Positions 1 through 8,255 of a stretch of DNA of 23,297 nucleotides are shown in pieces (position 1 is the stretch's first letter; the number at the start of each line of letters is the position of its first letter). Made by a program: the position numbers and the translations under genes. Under the pieces are notes generated by a model that did not search any database, was not told where the DNA came from, and was given only the letters and a program-made list of their open reading frames with translations. Origin of the DNA: an uncultured Prevotellaceae bacterium (lineage in GTDB: Bacteria; Bacteroidota; Bacteroidia; Bacteroidales; Bacteroidaceae); NCBI GenBank assembly GCA_946624335.1, contig CAMOSA010000016.1, positions 1-23,297 on the forward strand, in the 5' to 3' direction.

Positions 1-832
1 GCTGGAAGCCTTCCCAGTCCTCGGCGGTGAACTTGGTGTCGACGTCGGCCTTCATCTTGTTCTTCTTCAGCTGGCTGTTGACGTAGGCGCTGGAGGTGTT
101 CTGGCGCTTCTCGGCCAGCTGAGCGTTGAAGTCGTAGCGTCCTTCGGGCGAAGCGTAGGCGCTGACCTCGATGTTCTGCAGCTTCAGCGTCTCCTGATTG
201 TCGTTGATCTCTTTCAGGATCTTAGCGAAATCCTTGATGCTGGTCGTGTTGAGCTCGCTGGCACGCACGTTAGCCTGGTTGACGAGGTACTTGATCTGTG
301 CTTCCTGCTTCTGGCGGATGATGCGCTGGTAGGCGTCAGGAGCCAGAGCGGGGTTGACGCTGCCGAGCGTGCCGCGCAGGAGGTCGCTGGTGGCGACGAT
401 GCCGTAGCCCACCTTTACGTCGGGCAGGTCGTAGGTCTTGTTACCCTTCTTGGCATAGGAACGCAGGTAGAGGTCGCTCTGTTGCATGGCATCCACGTAG
501 GGGAAGCTGGCACGCATGGTGTAGTTGCCGCCTTCCTTGTAAGCTACCGTGGTGCCGTTGCCCAGCACGCTCTCGCCCTGGAAAGTCGTGCCCTCCGAGG
601 TCGATTCGCCGCCCTGATATTTCAGCACGGGGGTGAGGGTGAGCGCCACCTTTTTCTTCATATACTTCTTCGGGAAATTGATGCTGATAGAAGCAGGTAC
701 TTCGCCACCCACAGCTTCGAGCGGCGTGGGAGTGACGGTGACATAGTCGGCGCTGATGGCCTTGAACTTGCTGCACGATGCCAGCACCAGGAGGCCGGCG
801 GCAGCTGCGGAAAGGATGGTAATCTTACGCAT
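1..832 (-). CDS. OmpA-like outer membrane lipoprotein (3' end outside window)
   Basis: The reading frame is open from an ATG at 832 down to the window edge, giving 277 visible residues without a stop; the C-terminus is missing. The N-terminus is a lipoprotein signal with a lipobox ending at Cys20 (VLASC), so the product is probably lipid-anchored in the outer membrane. The middle (about residues 30-180) is a beta-rich region I cannot assign. From about residue 190 the sequence resembles an OmpA C-terminal peptidoglycan-binding domain, with YASPEG at about residues 226-231 followed by an N..LAEKR helix, as in the SxxG..N..LS..RA motif of that family. The likely role is to link the outer membrane to the cell wall. 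A good promoter lies upstream at 872-903, so it is probably transcribed alone. The lipoprotein call is firm; the OmpA assignment is likely but rests on a truncated domain. Confidence 0.75.
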   Translation of the reverse strand, partial: MRKITILSAAAAGLLVLASCSKFKAISADYVTVTPTPLEAVGGEVPASISINFPKKYMKKKVALTLTPVLKYQGGESTSEGTTFQGESVLGNGTTVAYKEGGNYTMRASFPYVDAMQQSDLYLRSYAKKGNKTYDLPDVKVGYGIVATSDLLRGTLGSVNPALAPDAYQRIIRQKQEAQIKYLVNQANVRASELNTTSIKDFAKILKEINDNQETLKLQNIEVSAYASPEGRYDFNAQLAEKRQNTSSAYVNSQLKKNKMKADVDTKFTAEDWEGFQ

Positions 833-871
833 TTTGGTAAAGTTTATTAAGTAGATGAACGTTTGTCGGTG

Positions 872-903
872 CAAAGATACACCAAAACGGGTGCATTACC
901 AAA
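872..903 (-). promoter_or_regulatory. Bacteroidetes-type promoter for the OmpA-like lipoprotein gene
   Basis: On the minus strand there is TTTG (903-900), a 20-bp spacer and TATCTTTG (879-872), an exact match to the Bacteroides -33/-7 pattern TTTG-N19-21-TAnnTTTG. The ATG at 832 is 39 nt beyond the -7 box, leaving a short leader. Confidence 0.75.
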
Positions 904-943
904 AAAAATGGCGACTTTTCGCACCTCCGCCTCTAAACTTGAC

Positions 944-1642
944 CTATTTGTTCTGCCATTTGCGGTGCAAACGACAGCTGATGCCTATCTTAAAGATGCC
1001 AGCGGCACCATAACCCAATTCCATGAAATAGCGGACCGGACCGTCAGAGAAGTCGATGCCTAAGGGCGTCACTTGGTAAGCCAGGAGGATATCCTCTTGC
1101 GGAGCATGGATCATCTGGCCATGTTCACTGTAGTCAAAGCCCATGTAACGGTAATAGACGCCGATGCTACCCTTGGAATAGAGACTGAGGGCGCTGTTGT
1201 AGAACCATGTGTACCTGACGGTAGGCATGAGATGAAAGGCGCGTGCATTGATCTTAGCCTGCGCCTGCCCTTTGAACTTCCAAACGTTGTCGCTGTTCTT
1301 GTAGAAGTCGTATCGCTCGAGCTCGTACTTTGACATTCCGTTCCAACCGATGGTGGCTCCCACGCTGATGCGGTCGTTCAGGCTGTAAAGGTAATATCCG
1401 TTTATGGTCATTCCTGGCACTCCACCTCCGCCGTAATAATCATCCTTGTCAAGCAGGTATCTCATCCGCATCTGCATGACGAAGCCATCCAGGTCATTCT
1501 CCATTGCCTTTGGCAGATAGGCGCCGATGGCGATTCCAAAGTCATGTAGGCGATAGTTCTCGCGGTGGTACTTCAGTGGTCGGATAGCAGAGGCGATAGC
1601 TGCTATCTGGCATAGCAGGGTCAGTAGTATGATTCTCTTCAT
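944..1642 (-). CDS. Predicted outer membrane beta-barrel protein, function unknown
   Basis: The product is 232 residues. I do not recognise a named family. It begins with a classical signal peptide (MKRIILLTLLCQIAAIASA, cleavage probably after about residue 19). The rest is rich in aromatic and glycine residues in alternating strand-like stretches (for example GIAIGAYLPK, ISVGATIGWNG, GSIGVYYRYMGFDY, YFMELGYGAAGIFKIGISC), which fits a small outer membrane beta-barrel of the OMP_b-brl type. Its start codon lies only 4 nt downstream of the stop of the neighbouring lipoprotein-like gene (1647-2051), so the two are probably co-transcribed and may act together. Base composition looks less GC-rich by eye than that of flanking genes, which could reflect accessory origin. 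The compartment is fairly secure; the function is unknown. Confidence 0.6.
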   Translation of the reverse strand: MKRIILLTLLCQIAAIASAIRPLKYHRENYRLHDFGIAIGAYLPKAMENDLDGFVMQMRMRYLLDKDDYYGGGGVPGMTINGYYLYSLNDRISVGATIGWNGMSKYELERYDFYKNSDNVWKFKGQAQAKINARAFHLMPTVRYTWFYNSALSLYSKGSIGVYYRYMGFDYSEHGQMIHAPQEDILLAYQVTPLGIDFSDGPVRYFMELGYGAAGIFKIGISCRLHRKWQNK

Positions 1643-1646
1643 GGCG

Positions 1647-2051
1647 CTATTTCTTAATCGGTTGTGGAGGATAGGTGACGATGCCTTCCATAGCTCTGAT
1701 ATCTTCTTTCGTCAGTGTGTAGTGGGCCATCTCCACATGCTGTTTACGCAGATAAGCGCCTAACTTCGGAATGGAGGCATCGTACACAAACAGCTGCAGG
1801 ACATAGCCGTTAGCATACCAGTCACTGTAATCCACCTGTATCCCTTTGTAGTCTCCGGGCATGAGGTCATAGATGATATATTCCGGGTCCATCGGGTAGA
1901 GGGTGTCAGGGTACTCATTGCTGACGACTATGGTCAGTGTGTCTTGACTTTTGTTCTGGAAGATACAGACAGTCTCCGGTTCGTATTCCTCACAGGTCAT
2001 TGACATCAAGAGTAATGGCAATGCAAGCAGCAGATAGCATGATTTTCTCAT
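1647..2051 (-). CDS. Small exported protein, possibly a lipoprotein, function unknown
   Basis: The product is 134 residues with no family that I recognise. The N-terminus (MRKSCYLLLALPLLLMSMTC) is a hydrophobic export signal ending in Cys20 followed by acidic residues. The cysteine could be lipidated, although the lipobox (SMTC) is poor. The mature part begins with a short strand-rich region containing CIFQNKSQDTLTIVVSNEY, then YIIYDLMPGDYKGIQVDY, which suggests a small beta-sandwich-like domain. It is immediately followed (4-nt gap) by the predicted beta-barrel gene 944-1642, so a two-gene envelope operon is likely. I found no good -33/-7 pair upstream. Transcription may start from a weak promoter or read through from the beta-galactosidase gene despite the hairpin at 2107-2145. 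Confidence 0.55.
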   Translation of the reverse strand: MRKSCYLLLALPLLLMSMTCEEYEPETVCIFQNKSQDTLTIVVSNEYPDTLYPMDPEYIIYDLMPGDYKGIQVDYSDWYANGYVLQLFVYDASIPKLGAYLRKQHVEMAHYTLTKEDIRAMEGIVTYPPQPIKK

Positions 2052-2106
2052 AGTGGATTATCGTTGGGGGTATTCATACGTTTTCCCTTCTTCTTATATA
2101 TACACA

Positions 2107-2145
2107 AATCGGGAGCCAAATATTACATTGACTCCCGACTTTTTT
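2107..2145 (-). terminator. Hairpin terminator downstream of the beta-galactosidase gene
   Basis: An inverted repeat with arms TCGGGAG (2109-2115) and CTCCCGA (2132-2138), extendable by one or two weaker pairs, encloses a 16-nt loop. It lies about 30-65 bases past the minus-strand beta-galactosidase stop. The T-run is long on the + strand (2140-2145) but interrupted on the minus strand, so termination of minus-strand transcription may be only partial. No + strand gene ends here. Confidence 0.55.
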
Positions 2146-2173
2146 GTCTTCTCTCGTGAAAAAGGGTTGACGG

Positions 2174-5100
2174 TCACTCTGCCAGCACAGTAAACTCGGC
2201 GCCAGAGGCAAAGTCGAGGCCGTTCTGCGAGGAGATGGCGGTGAAGCGCAGGTAGCGGGCGCGCTGCGGCTGCTTGAAGGTGATTCGCTTGAGGGCCGCG
2301 CCGCGTTCAAACTCCCCTTCGGCTACCGGCTCGCTCCAGGTCTTGCCGTCGGCGGAGAGCTGTATGCGGTAGCCCTTGACGTTGCCGTTGTTGCCGCCGT
2401 CCTGACGGGGCAGGTAGGTGAAGCCTTTGATGATCTTCGCCTCCGAGCAGTCGAAGTCCACCGTGTGCGGATATTTGGTCACCGTGACGCCATAAGCGGT
2501 GTGCCATATCGTCTCAGGCTTGCCGTCGACGAGGTTGCTGGCGTTCTCGCCGGGCTCTTCGCTGCTGGCGGCCAGGACGGTGACGGGGATGCTCTCAATA
2601 CGCTCGAAGGTGCGGCTGACGGTGATGTCGGGCTGGTCGGTGTGCCAGGCGATGATGGTGCCGCCCTGCCGTATGTCGATGTCCTCGCCAGTGTATGTCT
2701 TTCCCTTGGCCACACGCTGCTGGGCGCTGAGGGCCTTGGCGCCTGCCGGCAGTGTGAGATAGCTGACGCTTTCGCCTTTGAACTTGTTGTAAATAATGGT
2801 TGCTACGCCCCGTGCATCGCGGGTGATGGCCAGCGGCAGGTCGCCACAACGGCTTATGGGGTAGGCGCTGCGGGCTATACTGTTGACGTCGGCTGTTGCC
2901 GTGGGACGAATGAAGAATCCGAAGGTGTGGGCGTCGGCGTAGACGCGGTCGGGGGTGAGTGGCCCGCCTTGTCCGCAGCTGCTGCCGCCGAGGGCGGTGA
3001 CCTTGGCGTCGAGGTGGACGTGTACGGCCTTACTCTCGGGTAGGTCGGAGGGGTGCGGGGCGAAGGTCAGCTCCAGGTCGCTCCAGGGCAATACGCTCGT
3101 GCACATTGGGCCTGTCAGGGCGCCGAAGACGAGGCCGTGGCCGGTGGCGTCGGTCAGGGCGAGCCATTCCACCTCTTCGCGGTTGCCCATATCCTGAGGC
3201 TTGGGGAAGGCGACGAACTGGTCGTAGACCGTGCTCTCGTAGACGGCTTTGAACATACCGCTCTTGCGGTCGGCATAGTTGTTCTGCGGGCCTCGGCCGA
3301 AGTAGCTCATGTGGCTGCCGTCGGCTTCGAAGCGCGTTGGCATGCGAAGCTCGAAGCCCAGCCGGGGCAGGATGGCCTTGGCGTTGCTGCCTGTTATGGC
3401 GCTTTGACATTCGATGGTGCCGTCGGGGTAGACGGTCCATACGACGTTGGTCGTGAAGGCGAAATCGCTCTCCTGACCGCTGTCGTCGATGGTGTAGCGT
3501 CCGCTGCTGCCGCCGCGGATCTGGCCCTTTGTGCCGCGGCTCTCGACCATATAGTTGAGCACTACGACGCCGTCTTCGCGTGTGTAGGCATTGCGGCTGA
3601 GCACTTTGTGCCGCAGGTCGTGCAGGCCGTTCTGATACCAGCTCTGGTAGTACCAGTTGTCGTTGTCGACGGGAGCTCTCAGGGCATTCAGCACGGGGCC
3701 TCCGCCATTGGGTATCAGTTCTTTTCCATCGCAGACGAAGTTGTAGATTGTGCCGGCGGTGTCGTCGAAGGTGACGCGCCAGTTCTCACCAGTCAGCGTC
3801 GTGGCTCGCGCTCCTTCTGCCATCCGGATGGGTTGTTGGTCCTGGCTTGTGCGGTAGACGGTCGTCCTCCGTGCCGGCTCCCAAAGGCACAGCTGTTCGG
3901 CCATTTGGACATAGCCTCGCTCAGCCCATGGCATATCGTGCTTTAGCTTGAATGCCACGCGCAGGTCGTAGCGATGATCGCCGTAGTAGCGGTCGTTCTC
4001 CACGTCGAGCGGCAGCACGCAGCTCTCCGTCTGCCGTGGACCGATCGTCCTCAGACCCGTCTTCGCCCCCATGAGCAGGGGCAAATGGCCGATGTCTATG
4101 CCGTCGCGCAGCACGCAGATGTCGATGTCGACATAGTCGAGGGGTATGAAATAGTTCTTGTTAGTGATGCTGAGTTTCACCATCTGGCGCGTGAAGTGGC
4201 CGTCGCCGCCCATGACGGGCGTGCTGCCCCATATGCTGTCGAGCGTCACGCCGACATTCTGGTAGACGTGTTTCACGTCGAAGTACTCGGGTTTGGGCTG
4301 CAAGTCGGGTAGCATGATGCCGTTCATACAGAACATACCGTCGTTAGGTAGGTCGCCGAAGTCGCCGCCGTAGTAGAATGACGAATGAGGAATATCGGCT
4401 TCGCCTCCGAATGACGAATGAGATGACCCTTTCTTTCTTGATACAAACCTTGATTCGTCGTTCGTCAGTTGTAATTTGTCATCAGACTGTGCCTGAGGCA
4501 TGGCGATGGCCTGATCCACCCAGTCCCAGATGGCGCCGCCGCAGATGAAGTTGCTGGTCTCGATGGCTTTCCAGAAGTCGATGAGGTTGCCGCCGGCGTT
4601 GCCCATCGAGTGGGCATATTCCGAGATATGGAACGGGTACTTGGGCCCCTTGCCACCCTTGGCCGCAAACTGCACCCAGCCGACGCTCGGATACTGGTTG
4701 CTGCCCATATCGACGATCTCGTTGTTGCGCTCATACTGTACGGGACGCGAGGTGTCGAATGCCTTGACAGCGTCGTAGGCGGCCACGAAGTTCTTGCCGG
4801 GTCCAGCCTCATTGCCTAAGCTCCAGATGACGATGCTCGGGGCGTTGACGTGGGCGCGAACCATTTCCATATTACGTGCCACATGAGCCGCGCGCCATTC
4901 AATGGGGTGTGAGAGCGAAGCCTCGCCGTAGTAGTATTCGTGGCTCTCGATGTTGGCTTCGTCCTCGAGATAGATGCCATATTTATCACAGAGGTAGTAC
5001 CAGTAGGGGTCGTTGGCATAGTGGGAGTTGCGCACATGGTTGATGTTGCCGCGTTTCATGAGGAAAACTTCTTGCTCCATTTGCTCGCGGGTGATGGCGT

Positions 5101-6439
5101 GTCCGAGCCATGGGTTGGTCTCGTGGCGGTTGACACCCTTCAGCTTCACGGGCTTGCCATTGACATAGAAGTAGCGGCCGGCCAGCCCGAACTCATCGTC
5201 CTTAGCCTCGGTGTCGCGTATCTCTACGGTGCGGACGCCGAAGTAGGTGCTGCGCACGTCTGCCACACGGCCCTTCTTGTCCTTCAGCGTCGCGGTGAGG
5301 ACGTAGCGGTAGGGCGCTTCGGCCGACCACGTCTTGATATTGTCGAGGTGCAACTTGAACGCAGTGAGTGATGTCTCAGTGATGACGATGGGGTCCAGTG
5401 CTGTTTGATCTCCGTAGAGCTCCACGGGCCAGACCTTGTATTCCACCTTTGCGTCCTTCAACGCTTTCTTCCCGTGTTGGCGTAACTCCGTCAGCACGTT
5501 CATCGTGGCCTTCTTGCCATTAATCGATTCCGTACGGACGATGAGGTCGGCGATTTCTACCTCCGGCACGCTCGTCAGGTAGGTGCTGCGGAAGATGCCC
5601 GGCAGACGGAACATATCCTGTGCCTCGAGGAACGAGCCGTCGCTGTTGCGGTAGACTTCCACGGCCACTACGTTCTCACCTTTCTTGCTCAAATAGGGCG
5701 TGATGTCGAACGACGCGGTATTGCGCGAGTTCTTAGAGAACCCGACATAATGTCCGTTCACCCATAGGTAGAAGAACGAGTCGACGCCGTCGAAGTTGAT
5801 GTACACGATGCGGTCCTTCCACGTCGCTGGCACGGTGAACGTGCGGCGGTAGGAGCCTACCTCGTTGGGGTACTCGTTGACGGTCCACTGTGCATTGCGG
5901 GGCTTGCGCATCACGCCGCCGCGCCAGTCGTCGACGGCCACTTGGTGCTCGAAGATGACCTTCTGGTTGACGTAGATAGGCACGCCGTACTTGAGCGAGC
6001 CGTCTTTCTGTATGCCCTGCACGTTCCAGCAACCCGGCACCTTGATATCGTCCCATGCGGTGACATCATACCCTGGCGCTTCGAAGCCTTTGGCGCGCTC
6101 CTCTGGTCGCTTGGCCCAATGAAACTTCCATGTGCCGTCGAGGCTCATCCAGTAGGCCCCTCGCTCGGGCAGCACGCTGCGTGCCGCCTCTTCCGTGGCG
6201 AAGTGGAAGCCCCAGGCCCGCGGCTGCTCCTTGTTCAGGGCCAGCGCTTGCGGCGACTCCCATTCGTTGCCTTGCGGTGCTGCCGGTTGCCTCTCGTAGG
6301 CGAAGCCCTCAAGAACAGTTCGACTGCCCAAGATAGCTGGCTGTGCAAGCTGCTTGCTGTCAGCCTGTTTGTCCGTGTGCGCGCTTAACGCAGCGGCGCA
6401 GAAAAGTATCAAAGTGAGTGTGGATAATACCCTTTTCAT
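2174..6439 (-). CDS. GH2 beta-galactosidase (LacZ-type) with C-terminal F5/8 type C domain
   Basis: This 1421-residue exported enzyme is predicted to hydrolyse terminal beta-galactosides. The signal peptide ends near ALSA (residue about 20). The domains in order are: sugar-binding jelly roll (about 60-290), Ig-like domain (about 293-400), TIM barrel (about 420-720), a further Ig-like domain, LacZ small-chain domain (about 885-1175) and an F5/8 type C (discoidin-like) domain (about 1280-1421) that may bind glycans. The acid/base is Glu544 in SLGNEAG and the nucleophile is Glu607 in ISEYAHSMGN, both conserved, so the enzyme should be active. About 36 residues at 653-688, between WDWVDQAI and YYGGDFGD, come from a repeat-like DNA segment (4376-4483) that I do not expect in homologues. 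No SusCD pair or regulator is adjacent. Some GH2 relatives act on other beta-linked sugars, but the active-site neighbourhood is LacZ-like. Confidence 0.93.
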   Translation of the reverse strand: MKRVLSTLTLILFCAAALSAHTDKQADSKQLAQPAILGSRTVLEGFAYERQPAAPQGNEWESPQALALNKEQPRAWGFHFATEEAARSVLPERGAYWMSLDGTWKFHWAKRPEERAKGFEAPGYDVTAWDDIKVPGCWNVQGIQKDGSLKYGVPIYVNQKVIFEHQVAVDDWRGGVMRKPRNAQWTVNEYPNEVGSYRRTFTVPATWKDRIVYINFDGVDSFFYLWVNGHYVGFSKNSRNTASFDITPYLSKKGENVVAVEVYRNSDGSFLEAQDMFRLPGIFRSTYLTSVPEVEIADLIVRTESINGKKATMNVLTELRQHGKKALKDAKVEYKVWPVELYGDQTALDPIVITETSLTAFKLHLDNIKTWSAEAPYRYVLTATLKDKKGRVADVRSTYFGVRTVEIRDTEAKDDEFGLAGRYFYVNGKPVKLKGVNRHETNPWLGHAITREQMEQEVFLMKRGNINHVRNSHYANDPYWYYLCDKYGIYLEDEANIESHEYYYGEASLSHPIEWRAAHVARNMEMVRAHVNAPSIVIWSLGNEAGPGKNFVAAYDAVKAFDTSRPVQYERNNEIVDMGSNQYPSVGWVQFAAKGGKGPKYPFHISEYAHSMGNAGGNLIDFWKAIETSNFICGGAIWDWVDQAIAMPQAQSDDKLQLTNDESRFVSRKKGSSHSSFGGEADIPHSSFYYGGDFGDLPNDGMFCMNGIMLPDLQPKPEYFDVKHVYQNVGVTLDSIWGSTPVMGGDGHFTRQMVKLSITNKNYFIPLDYVDIDICVLRDGIDIGHLPLLMGAKTGLRTIGPRQTESCVLPLDVENDRYYGDHRYDLRVAFKLKHDMPWAERGYVQMAEQLCLWEPARRTTVYRTSQDQQPIRMAEGARATTLTGENWRVTFDDTAGTIYNFVCDGKELIPNGGGPVLNALRAPVDNDNWYYQSWYQNGLHDLRHKVLSRNAYTREDGVVVLNYMVESRGTKGQIRGGSSGRYTIDDSGQESDFAFTTNVVWTVYPDGTIECQSAITGSNAKAILPRLGFELRMPTRFEADGSHMSYFGRGPQNNYADRKSGMFKAVYESTVYDQFVAFPKPQDMGNREEVEWLALTDATGHGLVFGALTGPMCTSVLPWSDLELTFAPHPSDLPESKAVHVHLDAKVTALGGSSCGQGGPLTPDRVYADAHTFGFFIRPTATADVNSIARSAYPISRCGDLPLAITRDARGVATIIYNKFKGESVSYLTLPAGAKALSAQQRVAKGKTYTGEDIDIRQGGTIIAWHTDQPDITVSRTFERIESIPVTVLAASSEEPGENASNLVDGKPETIWHTAYGVTVTKYPHTVDFDCSEAKIIKGFTYLPRQDGGNNGNVKGYRIQLSADGKTWSEPVAEGEFERGAALKRITFKQPQRARYLRFTAISSQNGLDFASGAEFTVLAE
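4376..4483 (-). repeat. Degenerate CATTCGTCATTC-type repeat inserted in frame inside the beta-galactosidase gene
   Basis: The 14-nt string GAATGACGAATGAG occurs exactly at 4376-4389 and again at 4409-4422, 33 bp apart and therefore in frame. An inverted related block (ATTCGTCGTTCGTCAG and TAATTTGTCATC) lies at 4453-4483. Together they form a small inverted-repeat-like unit. The coded segment is low-complexity (SSHSSF, PHSSF) and interrupts the family pattern between WDWVDQ and YYGGDFGD. Confidence 0.7.
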
Positions 6440-6464
6440 AATGTGTTAGTTTAGTTTTGCGCTG

Positions 6465-6495
6465 CGAAAATAGCGAAAGTCCGCCGAACGGCAAA
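6465..6495 (-). promoter_or_regulatory. Probable promoter of the beta-galactosidase gene
   Basis: On the minus strand, TTTG (6495-6492) is followed after 19 bp by TATTTTCG (6472-6465), one mismatch from TAnnTTTG. The start codon at 6439 lies 25 nt further on. Spacing fits the Bacteroides consensus. Confidence 0.5.
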
Positions 6496-6565
6496 ACTTT
6501 TTACCTACTTTTTCACTTTTTCGACTTCCTGCGTCTTACGGCACCTCATCCCCTACGAATAGCTG

Positions 6566-7792
6566 TTATGCGAGGAGGTCGCGCGTCATGCGCCGAACAG
6601 GCAACCATACGGCGACGAGGCTCACGGCGAGTACGGTAGCGAAGGTGATGACTAGGTCGGTGGCTCTGACGCTGACGGGGTATGCGTCGACGACGAAGGA
6701 GCCCTCGCTCTGGCCGAGCTTAACCAAGCCGTACTGCATCTGAAGCCAGCAGAGCAGGAGGCCAACGGCTATGCCGAGGATGGCGCCGATGCCGCTGATG
6801 AGCCATCCCTCAAGGAGGAAGATGCGTGCCACCTGGCGGTCGCTGGCGCCGAGGGCACGTAGCGTCTGAACGTCGGCGCGCTTGTCAATCATCAGCATAG
6901 ACAGCGAGCCGATGATGTTGAATGAAGCTATGAGAAGGATGAAGGTGAGGAAGAGGTAGGCGATGAGCTTCTCGACTTGCATGATGCGGAAGGTGTCTTC
7001 CTGTTGCTCATAGCGGTCCTGCACGAGGAAACGGTCGCCGAGTATGGCGCGTATGTCGGCTTGTGCGCGGCGCAGATCGGTGCCGGGCTTCAGGCGCAGC
7101 TCGACGGCGCTGACCATGCCTTGGCGGTCGAAGAGGCGGCGTGCGAAGGCCAGGGAGGTGATGATGACGTTGGCGTCGTAGCGGTTCTGGTTGACGGAGA
7201 AGACGACGCCGGGCGAGTAGAGCTCGTCGCGGTTGAAACTCTGCATCGGGTTACTCATGTTGACTCGTTCGCCGCGACGGGGGGCGTAGATGGGCAGGCC
7301 GCCGTCGTAGCTGGCGCCGAGGCCGAGCTGTGCGGCCAGGCGTATGCCGAGGATGCCGTACTCGAGGACGTCGGCGTGTAGGATGAACTCGCCGTCGCCG
7401 TAGAGGAGCTGGTCGAGGTCTACCTGTTGGGCAAAATTGTCTTCGACACCCTTGATGGTGATGACCCACTGCCGCTCGTTGCCTACGATGAGCGCTTGGT
7501 CCTCGAGCACCTCGGTGTAGACATCAATGGCCTCGTAGGCGCGCAGTCTGGAGAGCGAGGCATCGTCGGCGGCGATGGTGCTGCCCTGAGCGAGGCTGAC
7601 CTTGAGCTCGGGGTCAAAAGCGGTGAAGAAGGAGGCCACCATATCTCGGAAGCCGTTGAAGACGGAGAGCGTCACGACAAGGGCCGCAGTAGCCAGCGCC
7701 ACGCCTCCGAGAGAAATGGCGGAGATGATGTTGATGGCGTGGTGGCTCTTGCGCGAGAAGAGGTAGCGGCGTGCGACGAAAAATGGGAACAT
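6566..7792 (-). CDS. LolC/LolE-like ABC transporter permease (FtsX family)
   Basis: The product is 408 residues with the topology of lipoprotein-releasing permeases. There is one transmembrane helix near the N-terminus (about 20-45, within INIISAISLGGVALATAALVV), a large periplasmic MacB-like domain (about 50-265), and three C-terminal helices (about 270-300, 320-350 and 370-400). The opening FVARRYLFSRKSHHAINIISAIS is characteristic of the family, which works with a LolD-type ATPase to extract lipoproteins from the inner membrane for delivery to the outer membrane. No ATPase gene is adjacent, so the partner must be encoded elsewhere. It is the last gene of the probable operon running from 11625 and lies 63 nt downstream of rbfA; rbfA next to an FtsX-like permease is an arrangement I recall from other Bacteroidales. 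Confidence 0.85.
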   Translation of the reverse strand: MFPFFVARRYLFSRKSHHAINIISAISLGGVALATAALVVTLSVFNGFRDMVASFFTAFDPELKVSLAQGSTIAADDASLSRLRAYEAIDVYTEVLEDQALIVGNERQWVITIKGVEDNFAQQVDLDQLLYGDGEFILHADVLEYGILGIRLAAQLGLGASYDGGLPIYAPRRGERVNMSNPMQSFNRDELYSPGVVFSVNQNRYDANVIITSLAFARRLFDRQGMVSAVELRLKPGTDLRRAQADIRAILGDRFLVQDRYEQQEDTFRIMQVEKLIAYLFLTFILLIASFNIIGSLSMLMIDKRADVQTLRALGASDRQVARIFLLEGWLISGIGAILGIAVGLLLCWLQMQYGLVKLGQSEGSFVVDAYPVSVRATDLVITFATVLAVSLVAVWLPVRRMTRDLLA

Positions 7793-7855
7793 TTAAGTAG
7801 GCAAAAAGTGAGAGGGTGAAGCGTGAACAATTAGCGTTACCTTGGATGAGTTAAT

Positions 7856-8194
7856 TCATTTTTCACTGAGCAGCCTATCGATGTTCTCGGCATAGTCGAG
7901 ACTGTCATCGACGAAGAACTTGAGTTCGGGGATGATGCGCAGCTGATGGCGTGTGCGCTGCCCCAGCTCGTAACGTATCTCGCGGACGTTGTTGTTGATG
8001 TTGTCGCAAATCTCTTGGGCTCGCTGGCTGGGAAAGATGCTGAGATAGCCGCGGCAGACGCTCATGTCGGGACTGATGCGGCAGGCGGTGACGCTGACAA
8101 GGACGCCGTGCGTAGCCTGAGTCTGGCGCTGGAAGATGTCGCTGAGCTCTTTCTGTATGAGGCGCGCGATCTTATTCTGACGTGTTGTTTCCAT
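7856..8194 (-). CDS. rbfA: 30S ribosome-binding factor A
   Basis: The product is 112 residues, close to the usual RbfA length. METTRQNKIARLIQKELSDI is the typical N-terminal helix. It is followed by a KH-type fold with VLVSVTACRISPDMSVCRGYLSIF and the conserved ending of RHQLRIIPELKFFVDDSLDYAENIDRLL. RbfA binds the 30S subunit near helix 1 of 16S rRNA and is needed for late maturation and cold growth. The start ATG follows a 61-nt gap after sufE that is filled by pyrimidine-rich TTCAC repeats on the coding strand. It is probably expressed from the same transcript as sufE and the downstream permease. Confidence 0.93.
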   Translation of the reverse strand: METTRQNKIARLIQKELSDIFQRQTQATHGVLVSVTACRISPDMSVCRGYLSIFPSQRAQEICDNINNNVREIRYELGQRTRHQLRIIPELKFFVDDSLDYAENIDRLLSEK

Positions 8195-8255
8195 AGGTGA
8201 AAAAGAGGGTCGGTGAAAAGGGAAAATGAAGTAAGAGGAAAAAGTGAAGGGTATG
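8195..8255 (-). repeat. Pyrimidine-rich TTCAC repeats in the sufE-rbfA gap
   Basis: On the minus strand the 61-bp gap reads as degenerate copies of TTCACTTTTTCC, CATTTTCCC and CTTTTTCACC. A related stretch (TTCACGCTTCACCCTCTCAC) occupies part of the next gap (7793-7855), between rbfA and the permease gene. No promoter or hairpin was seen in either gap. Confidence 0.5.

Noticed and set aside
441..776. Minus-strand frame of 111 codons overlapping the OmpA-like gene in another frame
   Set aside because: It is a shadow of the lipoprotein gene, which has a promoter, signal peptide and domain match; this frame has none.
3053..3946. Long open frame (297 codons) on the + strand opposite the beta-galactosidase gene
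   Set aside because: It lies wholly antisense to a well-supported gene, has no recognisable motif and has Ala/Val/Gly-rich composition typical of the reverse strand of GC-rich coding DNA.
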